Origin: Syntrophales bacterium
Lineage (GTDB): Bacteria > Desulfobacterota > Syntrophia > Syntrophales > PHBD01
Assembly (NCBI GenBank): GCA_035363115.1
Contig: DAOSEM010000007.1
Location: forward strand, 124,001-188,000
DNA: 64,000 nt
Direction of reading: 5' to 3'
The notes below the pieces were generated by a model, which was not told the DNA's origin, searched no databases, and saw nothing but the letters and a program-made list of their open reading frames with translations. Of this stretch, positions 37,901-44,467 are shown one piece after another (the stretch's first letter is position 1; each line of letters starts with the position of its first letter). Made by a program: the position numbers and the translations under genes.

Positions 37901-38049
37901 GGCTTTTTCGGGGGTATATCGGCTTTGCAGAAACGGCACTTTACCGTCTCACGTTCCCTGCTCTCCGGAACCACCTGGTCCCTGCTGCATTTGGGGCATC
38001 GACGTTTCAGGCGGAGGATCCTGCCGGCTGCTCCTTGAAATATGGACAT
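37897..38049 (-). CDS. 50-residue zinc-ribbon protein coupled to the antiporter
   Basis: 50 aa: MSIFQGAAGRILRLKR followed by CPKC-x(16)-CRFC, a zinc-ribbon knuckle pair, and a basic tail. GAGGG precedes the ATG at 8 nt. The stop overlaps the antiporter ATG by 4 bases, so translation is coupled. It begins 15 nt after an intrinsic terminator. A regulator or assembly factor of the antiporter is possible; no function is established. Confidence 0.75.
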   Translation of the reverse strand: MSIFQGAAGRILRLKRRCPKCSRDQVVPESRERETVKCRFCKADIPPKKP

Positions 38050-38063
38050 GTTCCGGCCCTCAA

Positions 38064-38150
38064 TAAAAAAAGCGCCATGACGGTGTATCACGCCATGGCG
38101 GCCCGACCATGCTGCATCATCCCTTCACGGCTCCGGAGGGGAGCCGTGAA
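38064..38150 (-). promoter_or_regulatory. Structured leader with internal terminator ahead of the zinc-ribbon/antiporter operon
   Basis: In transcript order: an 11-bp perfect hairpin (TTCACGGCTCC / GGAGCCGTGAA, 38150-38124); a possible 10-codon leader frame ATG-ATG-CAG... (38120-38088) with AAGGG in front; then a terminator stem CGCCATG / CATGGCG (38100-38073) with seven T (38071-38065). The terminator ends only 15 nt before the zinc-ribbon ATG, so read-through must be controlled. It does not match the fluoride or other riboswitches I know. Attenuation by an unknown signal is inferred. Confidence 0.65.
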
Positions 38151-38189
38151 CCCTTTTCAAATGATGATCGATGTGTTGAAGCGTCTCCG

Positions 38190-38218
38190 CTTATACCTTG
38201 AAGAACGTCGCCCGTCAA
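38190..38218 (-). promoter_or_regulatory. Promoter of the zinc-ribbon/antiporter operon
   Basis: On the minus strand TTGACG (38218-38213), 17-nt spacer, TATAAG (38195-38190), giving a leader of about 135 nt. Confidence 0.7.
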
Positions 38219-38321
38219 CGACACAGCCCCAAAAGTAGCAGAAATCGGCCACCAGGTGTGGTACACAAATGTCAGGGAAGGAGATGATCCCCGCCCGTTT
38301 GATCTCTCAGGAGGCTACGCA

Positions 38322-38855
38322 ATGAAACACTTGGCCATGTTCGTGACGGGTATCCTGATCCTGTCATGCCTGACCGCTTGCAACAGGGAAGAGGCGAAAG
38401 TCACGCAGGCCGCATCGGAGAGCTCGTTTGATGCAAGCGTGCTCACGGTGAAGCAGGCGGATTTCAGAAAGGTGCGAGGCCAGGTCCTCTACGTCCCCAT
38501 CTATTCCAACCTCCCCCGCGATGAGAGGAAGATGTTCGATGTGAGCGCCTTCATCGCCATCCACAACACGGACCTGGATCATCGGATCCGGATCACGAAG
38601 GTGCTGTACTTCAACAACGACGGGAAGCTTGTGAAGGACTTCACCCCGCCGAGCCTGTACCTGGAGCCCCTGGGGGCCACAAACTTCTTCATCCCAAAGA
38701 GCGACCAGAGCGGTACGGGAGCGAACTTCCTCGTGGAATGGGTGTCGGAGACGCCGGTACGTGAACCCCTGATAGAATCCGTGATGATCAATCTCGAGAC
38801 GCATCACTCTTTCGCTTTTCAGAGCAGGGGCCACGTCGTCCGGGAAAGGCAATAA
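38322..38855 (+). CDS. DUF3124-family lipoprotein
   Basis: 177 aa from ATG 38322 (CAGGAGG upstream). A lipoprotein signal MKHLAMFVTGILILSCLTAC ends at the lipobox Cys (LTAC). The mature domain (LYVPIYSNLPRDERKMFDVSAFIAIHNTDLDHRIRITKVLYFNNDGKLVKDF) matches DUF3124, an immunoglobulin-like family of unknown function. Stands alone between the antiporter leader and the integrated element. Confidence 0.82.
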   Translation: MKHLAMFVTGILILSCLTACNREEAKVTQAASESSFDASVLTVKQADFRKVRGQVLYVPIYSNLPRDERKMFDVSAFIAIHNTDLDHRIRITKVLYFNNDGKLVKDFTPPSLYLEPLGATNFFIPKSDQSGTGANFLVEWVSETPVREPLIESVMINLETHHSFAFQSRGHVVRERQ

Positions 38856-38984
38856 TGGAATGCAGGCCGGACGGGGCGAATGACGATGCCCTCAAAGAGA
38901 GATGAAGGGGACAAGTCGGCGTCCTGGTAGCAGAATTCGGTGACAGACTGATGCCGGGAGACGTGATCGACCGGACAATCATCA

Positions 38985-39026
38985 CAAAAAAGGGGTCACA
39001 ACCCGCGAGTGCGATTTGTGACCCCT
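38985..39026 (-). terminator. Orphaned original terminator of tRNA-Lys
   Basis: Minus strand: stem AGGGGTCACA / TGTGACCCCT with a 16-nt loop, followed by TTTTTT. It lies immediately beyond the left attachment repeat, in the position a terminator would hold after the tRNA-Lys 3' end, but the element now separates it from the tRNA by 11.6 kb. Confidence 0.75.
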
Positions 39027-39037
39027 TTCGATTTATC

Positions 39038-39083
39038 TGGTGGGACGTATCGGGATCGAACCGACGACCAACGGATTAAAAGT
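39038..39083 (-). repeat. attL: 46-bp duplicate of tRNA-Lys 3' part
   Basis: From TGGTGGGACG to TTAAAAGT, identical to 50607-50652. It holds the acceptor 3' strand with CCA, T-arm, variable loop and anticodon loop of tRNA-Lys on the minus strand; identity stops just beyond the anticodon loop. Confidence 0.95.
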
Positions 39084-39229
39084 TATTTCAACGGCTTAAC
39101 TCTTGCTGGCTGTTGTTCCTTCCTGTTCGGTTTTGTTAGGGATTGACGCATGGGGGCCGTACCGTCTTCCGGGATGGTACGGCCCGTTCCGTCTGGTCAG
39201 GTTCACAATTACTTCACAGGGGGGCTAAC

Positions 39230-39331
39230 ATGAACAAGGTGCAGCTATCGGGACGCATGGGCAGTCAAGCATTAATTGTCAACCACCACAAAGATTTTGG
39301 TAGACATTGCAGAACGGACGTTCTATTGTGA
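39230..39331 (+). pseudogene. Possible remnant of a single-strand DNA-binding protein gene
   Basis: ATG preceded by GGGGGG encodes MNKVQLSGRMG, which matches the usual SSB start (MNKVxLxGRLG), but the frame then loses all similarity and stops after 33 codons. Only 11 residues support this, so it is tentative. The rest of 39084-39433 contains a 10-bp hairpin (GGGCCGTACC / GGTACGGCCC, 39154-39185) and nothing else I recognise. Confidence 0.3.
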
Positions 39332-39433
39332 TTTATGAACCAATTGAGAGCGCTGATAAGATTATTTCTTGACAAATTAGCAAGCGTATCGATACTGAAA
39401 TTGATTGTTATCACCATTCGGGAGGTGCGGGAA

Positions 39434-39874
39434 ATGGTTTCTTGCAGAGACGTCGCAAAATATTTCCTGACCCTGAATGACCCAGAGATTGGCGACCTAA
39501 TCTCAAATCTAAAACTTCAAAAGCTGGTCTATTACGCCCAGGGATTCCATCTTGCCATCGAAGATGAGCCACTATTCTCAGATTCTATCGAGGCATGGGC
39601 TCATGGACCCGTCATTCCAGCACTTTATCATGATTATAAATGCTTCGCGGATGGTCCAATACCACCCCCGGATTATTTCGACGTATCTAATCTTAGCGAA
39701 GACGTAAGGTCCTTACTTGATGATGTTTATAGCGTATTCGGACAATTTTCTGCGTGGAAACTAAGGAATATGACGCACGAAGAACCTCCGTGGATTGAAG
39801 CGTGGAAGGGGGACAAGATTATTTCAAAGAAATCAATGAGATATTATTTCAAAACACTTCTTGTAAATGAGTAG
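39434..39874 (+). CDS. Panacea-domain (SocA/DUF4065) antitoxin
   Basis: 146 aa from ATG 39434 (GGAGGTG 6 nt upstream). The Panacea signature is clear: VAKYFLTLNDPEIGDLISNLKLQKLVYYAQGFHLAIEDEPLF and EAWAHGPVIPALYHDYK. Panacea domains neutralise many unrelated toxins and also occur as ClpXP adaptor-type antitoxins (SocA). The 8-bp overlap with the next small gene is the usual antitoxin-toxin arrangement. Lower GC than the flanking chromosome. Confidence 0.85.
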   Translation: MVSCRDVAKYFLTLNDPEIGDLISNLKLQKLVYYAQGFHLAIEDEPLFSDSIEAWAHGPVIPALYHDYKCFADGPIPPPDYFDVSNLSEDVRSLLDDVYSVFGQFSAWKLRNMTHEEPPWIEAWKGDKIISKKSMRYYFKTLLVNE

Positions 39875-40289
39875 AAAACTTCGAGAAATCCAGGGGCATG
39901 GTGGAAAGAAGATAAAGCCTTCCGTTACTCCAACCGAAGAATCACCCGACAAACTCCCTCCAATATTCTCTCTGAAAATAAGACGCGATTACTGCATTAC
40001 TAATTGCACCCAAGAAGAAAGAGCTCATTTTTCAATCACATTGCATGAATTAAGCCAATCCTCTTGGGCGGATCTTCGGCAGAAAGGAAAAAGGGGCGGC
40101 TATGAGATAATCCCCCGGAGCGCCTTGCGTCGCGGCATTCCTTCCGAAATTTCAGATGATGTTAATATAATTGCGTTCAGATTTCATGATAAAAAGCCCA
40201 TGGTCGGCTATAGAGATGCCATCAATAGGCGGATATTTCATATTCTCTGGCTTGATAGGGGATTCTCTCTTTACGATCACGGTTCTTAA
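39867..40289 (+). CDS. Putative toxin partner of the Panacea antitoxin
   Basis: 140 aa, overlaps the antitoxin gene by 8 bp. A disordered basic N-terminus (REIQGHGGKKIKPSVTPTEE) is followed by a compact domain ending IIAFRFHDKKPMVGYRDAINRRIFHILWLDRGFSLYDHG. The arrangement of a strand, RxFHxLWxDR and a final YDHG is reminiscent of RelE/YoeB-like mRNA interferases, but no family is certain. Context makes a toxin role likely. Confidence 0.65.
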   Translation: MSRKLREIQGHGGKKIKPSVTPTEESPDKLPPIFSLKIRRDYCITNCTQEERAHFSITLHELSQSSWADLRQKGKRGGYEIIPRSALRRGIPSEISDDVNIIAFRFHDKKPMVGYRDAINRRIFHILWLDRGFSLYDHGS

Positions 40290-40544
40290 CTAAACAAGGC
40301 TGGCAATCTCTTCTAAGCACCAAACACGCCCCCCCTTTGCACCATGGTGCAAGAATCAGAACCGATTCCAGAACGCACCCTTCGCCCCCTCACCCGTCTT
40401 AACAACGATCCCGAAAAACAGCGCTAAGCATGGCCGAAGGCCGTGGAGACCGCCCCGGAGAGCAAGAGGGTAAGCGTTAGAAGAAAATGAAGGAATCAGT
40501 ACAGGTGGGTGAATTTTAATCGTCGGAACAGTATTTCTTATGTC

Positions 40545-41333
40545 TTAGTTAACCGAAAGTCTAATGAAAATCCCTGTTAAGTATATAAATGACTCAACTT
40601 CAGTTTTTGATAAATCTGGTTTCTTTTTGTTTTTCCCTTGAGCGTGCCTGAAATCGTTGGCATATGAAATATATTCCTTAAGAATCTTTTTGTAGTTTTG
40701 TGAAGCCCCAGTTTTTTTAATGAATAATTCGACATTCGCTGATAAGTCTTTGTTGTCCCTTCCGGTTACGATCATAGCCAATGCTTCTAAGGCTTCGTAC
40801 ATATCCGTTATAACGTCAGAAAGCAACTCCGGACGTTTCTCTGCTTCTATGAAATGCATCAAACCTTTTTCAAAGGGCTGTAATATCGCAGAGAATTTTT
40901 CATCTGATAGCCATCGCAAATTCTCATTTACTAACTGTTCATCAAGTAGTTTCGCCCCAGTCCTAAGAAATCTGCCACTCTCCCATGTTATTCCCAAGTC
41001 AATCTCAGATTCCTTGATAATAAGCATAATAAGTTTATCGAAATCATTTTTTTCACTACCGTATCTAGCATCTATTGATCTATAAAAAGCTTCAAGAGCT
41101 TGCAAGCAACGATAAAAATCATTATTAATAAATATGGTAAATATAAAATTGGGGAAATAATCTTCACCAAGAAAACTTGCAGACTTCAAGCTCATCTTTT
41201 TTCTTTCAGCATCGGTAAACCTAGTGTAGAAAAAATCGAAGAAAATAAAGTTCTTAACTCGATTTATAAAACGTCGCTTGGCTTCATCAAGATCAAGATT
41301 GATACTAAATCTATTATGAAATTTATCGTTCAT
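40545..41333 (-). CDS. AT-rich accessory protein of unknown function
   Basis: 262 aa, not recognised. Markedly AT-rich against the surrounding genome, with many Ile, Lys, Phe and Asn, suggesting recent acquisition. Helical throughout with no signal peptide or membrane helix. The C-terminal stretch KKILKEYISYANDFRHAQGKNKKKP resembles the end of some Abi/HEPN-like accessory proteins, but the RxxxxH catalytic pattern is not clear. A defence or anti-phage cargo role fits its place between a toxin-antitoxin pair and the element's regulator. The 255-bp spacer before it (40290-40544) holds nothing recognisable. Confidence 0.6.
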   Translation of the reverse strand: MNDKFHNRFSINLDLDEAKRRFINRVKNFIFFDFFYTRFTDAERKKMSLKSASFLGEDYFPNFIFTIFINNDFYRCLQALEAFYRSIDARYGSEKNDFDKLIMLIIKESEIDLGITWESGRFLRTGAKLLDEQLVNENLRWLSDEKFSAILQPFEKGLMHFIEAEKRPELLSDVITDMYEALEALAMIVTGRDNKDLSANVELFIKKTGASQNYKKILKEYISYANDFRHAQGKNKKKPDLSKTEVESFIYLTGIFIRLSVN

Positions 41334-41359
41334 AGGATTCGCGTTTCAAACATCCTAAT

Positions 41360-41545
41360 TCATTTACGTCTTTGTTGTTCCTTATGGTCCCGGTTTTGTG
41401 GAGTAAGGCTTTTCAATCCCTCCTCTATGAGTTTGCGAACAGCCTCCGCACGCGAAGGGATGCGGTTTCCGTAACGGAAGTCTTCGATCCGTTCCAGTAG
41501 TTCGTCTTCCAGGGTGATTAGCACTTTCGGTTTTTCTGTTGGCAT
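41360..41545 (-). CDS. CopG/ribbon-helix-helix regulator
   Basis: 61 aa from ATG 41545, following GGGGGA. The short beta strand and two helices (KVLITLEDELLERIEDFRYGNRIPSRAEAVRKLIEEGLK) are typical of ribbon-helix-helix DNA-binding proteins. It is divergent from the rightward gene block, with the control region between them, so it may act as the element's repressor. Confidence 0.85.
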   Translation of the reverse strand: MPTEKPKVLITLEDELLERIEDFRYGNRIPSRAEAVRKLIEEGLKSLTPQNRDHKEQQRRK

Positions 41546-41588
41546 AATCCCCCATACCATATCCCGACGACGGGGGCAATATTCGCTC

Positions 41589-41729
41589 TTGACTTACACC
41601 TTATGCGGGGATATATACATGCTATCGTATCTCCTCGATAGGGTAAATAGAAACTATTAACAATCCCCGAAGATCCCCGGAGCGGCGACGCCCGGGCGGG
41701 ATACCCTATCCCGGGAGAGATCTTCGGGG
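41589..41729 (+). promoter_or_regulatory. Element control region: promoter, inverted repeat and switchable RNA leader
   Basis: Promoter TTGACT (41589-41594), 17-nt spacer, TATATA (41612-41617). An inverted repeat TATCG-N8-CGATA (41623-41640) covers the start site and is a candidate operator for the ribbon-helix-helix protein. Downstream, a long stem CCCCGAAGATC (41665-41675) / GATCTTCGGGG (41719-41729), followed by TTTT, looks like a terminator. GATAGGGTA (41637-41645) pairs exactly with TACCCTATC (41702-41710), inside that structure, giving an alternative fold. Switch behaviour is inferred. Confidence 0.6.
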
Positions 41730-41754
41730 GTTTTAATTTTCAAAGGAGGTCGCT

Positions 41755-42012
41755 ATGGGTGTGATAGCCGTACCAGCAGCAAAGATGGAAGCCATGAAGG
41801 AAAGCGCCGCGAATCTGCTTGATGCCGTCTGGAAACTGCGGGCAATGGCGACCCTGGTCTATCACGATCAGGGGCAACAACAGGGTGACTTGACCTTAGA
41901 CGCATCGGCAGCCGAGGGCATTTCGCGGATTCTTGATCAGGTTGCGGACGATATCAGGGACAATTCCGACAACATTACCGATAGCATCAGGGGGTTGATG
42001 GTTCCGGAATAG
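41755..42012 (+). CDS. Small satellite protein, unknown
   Basis: 85 aa, first gene after the structured leader, with AAAGGAGG before the ATG. Mostly helical and acidic (ESAANLLDAVWKLRAMATLVYHDQGQ, SRILDQVADDIRDNSDNITDSIRGLM). The layout resembles small proteins found in phages and prophages that have a two-helix bundle; no function assigned. Confidence 0.7.
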   Translation: MGVIAVPAAKMEAMKESAANLLDAVWKLRAMATLVYHDQGQQQGDLTLDASAAEGISRILDQVADDIRDNSDNITDSIRGLMVPE

Positions 42013-42056
42013 ACAACAGCGTCGGGACTGAAATTGCACAGAAAGGGGGTGCCGGA

Positions 42057-42449
42057 ATGAAGAAAAGATATGACGTTATAGCTGTTAAGGATGGGATCAC
42101 CCAAAAAGACGATAACGGAATGCCCGCGTTTTTCACCAAGAACGGCCAGAGGATTGTGAGTTATCACGAAACAGTGGAGGACATTGTGGGGTGTGGCCTT
42201 GAACACATCGAGACAATTTTCGATGTGATCGCGAACCCGGAGAACGACCTGGACGACAAAGATGTTAATGGGCTGGGTTACGCAGGTAAGGAATTGGTGG
42301 AAAGCCTGACTCACAAACTTGAGCAGCACATCAAATACATCAAGGAGCACTACGGTATCATTGCAATCGAGAGGGCAACTTACAACCAGTCCGCGATGGA
42401 AGGCGGGGTGCGGTTAGCCGTCATTTTCACGCCCAAGGCCGGGGAGTAA
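42057..42449 (+). CDS. Hypothetical satellite protein
   Basis: 130 aa with AGAAAGGGGG upstream. Begins KKRYDVIAVKDGITQKDDNGMPAFFTKNGQRIVSYHETVEDIVGCGL, a beta-rich N-terminal part, followed by a helical stretch (GKELVESLTHKLEQHIKYIKEHYGI) and a C-terminal strand pair. No family recognised. Follows the 85-aa gene by 44 nt and is likely co-transcribed. Confidence 0.7.
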   Translation: MKKRYDVIAVKDGITQKDDNGMPAFFTKNGQRIVSYHETVEDIVGCGLEHIETIFDVIANPENDLDDKDVNGLGYAGKELVESLTHKLEQHIKYIKEHYGIIAIERATYNQSAMEGGVRLAVIFTPKAGE

Positions 42450-42450
42450 T

Positions 42451-42480
42451 CGGGGTGAAGGGACTTGAACCCTCAACCTC
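42451..42480 (-). pseudogene. tRNA 3'-end fragment (T-arm and acceptor)
   Basis: On the minus strand GGAGGTTGAGGGTTCAAGTC leading into CCTTCACCCCG: a complete T-arm (GAGGG-TTCAAGT-CCCTT) and a 3' acceptor strand. No 5' half is present, so it cannot be a functional tRNA. Identity of the parent tRNA is not certain. Confidence 0.65.
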
Positions 42481-42526
42481 CGGGGCGACAGGATTTGAAC
42501 CTGTGACATCCTGCTCCCAAAGCGGG
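42481..42526 (-). pseudogene. tRNA-Pro(UGG) 3'-half fragment
   Basis: On the minus strand the anticodon loop CTTTGGGAG is followed by a variable loop, a T-arm (CACAGGTTCAAATCCTGT) and acceptor end CGCCCCG, matching bacterial tRNA-Pro(UGG) from the anticodon to the 3' end. Nothing like the 5' half precedes it. Such 3' halves are typical attachment-site cores of integrating elements. Confidence 0.75.
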
Positions 42527-42692
42527 AACGAAAGAGACAGTGATATGTAATGGGGAGGGTGGCCTTCTCCCTCCCCTTGGCAATCATAAATTGTTTGACT
42601 TATTAATGAGTTATTCGAGATATTTATTCAGATTATGCACAAGGTACGCCGGTCAGACCATTGGAACCCTACAATCAAGGAGGGAAAAGCAC

Positions 42693-42986
42693 ATGAAGAA
42701 GGTTTTCATTTCCGGTTTCGGCCTTGTCAGAGCTTTTCTTGATCAGAAGGATTTTTATCAGAGGATCATTGTGATTTTGCTTGTTGGTATCCTTACAGTT
42801 CAAATCATGATTCTCTACCGGATGCCCCCCACTATCCACGACTTCAAATCTTCACGTCCCGAGCAGCGAATGGCAGTATCAGACAGACTTCCCGTTGTAT
42901 CGATCATGGGGCAAGTTGAGGTGAGAGGGGAAGTGGAAGCCGAGATTAGCAATACATTGCCGATCCCGGTCCAAATAGAAAGATAG
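42693..42986 (+). CDS. Single-pass membrane protein, unknown
   Basis: 97 aa from ATG 42693 (AAGGAGGG upstream). One membrane helix (IIVILLVGILTVQIMILYRM, about 27-46) with a short cytosolic start and an extracytoplasmic tail rich in Val and Glu (VSIMGQVEVRGEVEAEISNTLPIPVQI). Family not recognised. It lies after the tRNA fragments in an AT-richer part of the element. Confidence 0.65.
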   Translation: MKKVFISGFGLVRAFLDQKDFYQRIIVILLVGILTVQIMILYRMPPTIHDFKSSRPEQRMAVSDRLPVVSIMGQVEVRGEVEAEISNTLPIPVQIER

Positions 42987-43098
42987 AAGGCAACGTTTAG
43001 ATGTAGATACAATCCGGGATAGGCTCTGCAGGCCGATAAGGCGGGCATCCTGACCCGCCTTCCCGGATTTGCATCAGGAGCGCTTCGGGAGGCGCAAC

Positions 43099-43788
43099 AT
43101 GGGAGAAGATCGAAGGCTTGCCGAGTTCCGATGGGAATACTTAAAGAGAAGCGAAAAGTATGAATCTTTTTGCAAGAGAAGCAGTAAAGAACGGCCGACG
43201 AGCCTTGCCGATCTTGCTCTATATAGGAACTGGCAGCGCTTCGGAGACATATACAATCGGCGATTTGATGAATGGTGGGAAGAAGAAAGACAGAGAAATA
43301 GAAAGGTGAGCGATCTCTGTGAAGACCTCGAAGAACAATATTCGATCTATGCTTACTATGCCGTGTTAGGGCAGGAAACAATAAATGGAAATGTCGAATC
43401 TCTTGACGATTCATTGGGGGCGTATTTCAGGAATCAAGAGGAAGATGGTTATCTGTATCTAAAAATAAGTCTGGACCGTAAGCCCTCGATGAGATCAATA
43501 GTCGAGATTATCAACAGAAAAATAGAAAAGCGTACCGAGCACAGTTTGATCAAAAAGAAACAACTTGGAAATATTCGAGATGAATATCAGGCATATCTCG
43601 ATGTTTATGATCGAAGGAAAGAGAAAATGAAATGGAGAGATATCATCGAAGATATCGGCACCGCAGCAGATAAGAGTGCAGAATTTGAAATGACGAAGAG
43701 GAAATACCAAAGATACCACGCAAAGGCGATTGAGCTTATAGAATCGGCGGAAATGGGTATATTCCCCAAAAGGGGATGGCAGATTTGA
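43099..43788 (+). CDS. Hypothetical protein with RWEYLKRS-type N-terminus
   Basis: 229 aa from ATG 43099 (GGGAGG upstream). The opening LAEFRWEYLKRSEKYESFCKR resembles the small 'RWEFLRRNPxY' domain found at the N-terminus of several plasmid- and ICE-borne proteins. The rest is highly charged and helical (EEQYSIYAYYAVLG, KMKWRDIIEDIGTAADKS) with a YLKISLDRKPSMRSIVEIINRKIEK segment. AT-rich. No function assigned. Confidence 0.6.
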   Translation: MGEDRRLAEFRWEYLKRSEKYESFCKRSSKERPTSLADLALYRNWQRFGDIYNRRFDEWWEEERQRNRKVSDLCEDLEEQYSIYAYYAVLGQETINGNVESLDDSLGAYFRNQEEDGYLYLKISLDRKPSMRSIVEIINRKIEKRTEHSLIKKKQLGNIRDEYQAYLDVYDRRKEKMKWRDIIEDIGTAADKSAEFEMTKRKYQRYHAKAIELIESAEMGIFPKRGWQI

Positions 43789-43922
43789 TGCACTAAAAAG
43801 ACTTTAATTCTGACATCTTCAATCACTCCAAAACACATGGTACTGTGTGCACGCTATTGAAGCCAATAAATAAGCGTGCGTACAGAATCCTAACCTGAAA
43901 TAACGCTATCGGGACAACTGGG

Positions 43923-43970
43923 GCGGCTTTCTTATTGGCAGCATTGCTGATGGAAGCCGCTTTTTTATTT
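43923..43970 (+). terminator. Intrinsic terminator within the element
   Basis: GCGGCTT / AAGCCGC stem (43923-43929 with 43954-43960), larger loop, then TTTTTTATTT. Separates the hypothetical gene from the replication block. Confidence 0.75.
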
Positions 43971-43994
43971 GGCGATTGAATGGAGGAAATGGAA

Positions 43995-44225
43995 ATGGAA
44001 CGGCAAAAGATCCCCATCCTTGACATCCACACAGCAGCATTTCTCGACATGCGCGGTTATGCACCGTGCCTCACCAAACAGGGAACGCGGGTTGTCTTCG
44101 ACTTCCCGAACTCCCAATCTGTCCTAAGAGCAATCAGTATCTACAATGAAAATCCAGAGGTTCCCCTTCTGGACTACGTTTCCCGCTTGCGGAAACTAAG
44201 GGCTCGGATGCTTGCAGCCCGCTAG
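43995..44225 (+). CDS. Small protein of the DUF5659 type
   Basis: 76 aa from ATG 43995, placed 8 nt after GGAGG (two earlier in-frame ATGs lie within or before that site). The sequence ILDIHTAAFLDMRGYAPCLTKQGTRVVFDFPNSQSVLRAI looks like the DUF5659 family of small phage or element proteins. First gene of the replication block. Confidence 0.65.
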   Translation: MERQKIPILDIHTAAFLDMRGYAPCLTKQGTRVVFDFPNSQSVLRAISIYNENPEVPLLDYVSRLRKLRARMLAAR

Positions 44226-44248
44226 CAGGATACGGATGGAAACGGCAA

Positions 44249-44464
44249 ATGAAAAAAAGCACACCAGACCCATTACAGACCACACGCAGGAAGATCATTC
44301 TGAAACGGCAGGCCGTCAAGCTCATCAATGATGAGATCCGCGCCCTACGTTTCCGGCAGTCTCTCCTGCAAATGAAGGCTATCCTTGAAGGTCAGATGAC
44401 GGCAGAACCCGATACGATCCTTTCCCGCAAGCTGGATTGTCTCGTCTATCTGTTGGAGGCGTAG
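44249..44464 (+). CDS. Small basic helical protein
   Basis: 71 aa: Arg/Lys-rich N-terminal part (TTRRKIILKRQAVKLINDEIRALRFRQSLLQMK) and a Leu-rich end. Not recognised. It ends 3 nt before the primase-helicase gene, so it is co-transcribed and may be an accessory replication factor. Confidence 0.55.
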   Translation: MKKSTPDPLQTTRRKIILKRQAVKLINDEIRALRFRQSLLQMKAILEGQMTAEPDTILSRKLDCLVYLLEA

Positions 44465-44467
44465 CGG

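Noticed and set aside
38050..38218. Fluoride (crcB) riboswitch ahead of the antiporter
   Set aside because: The conserved crcB core segments are absent from the leader.
42451..42526. Functional tRNA-Pro gene
   Set aside because: Only the 3' half is present; the upstream sequence does not form acceptor or D-arm pairing.
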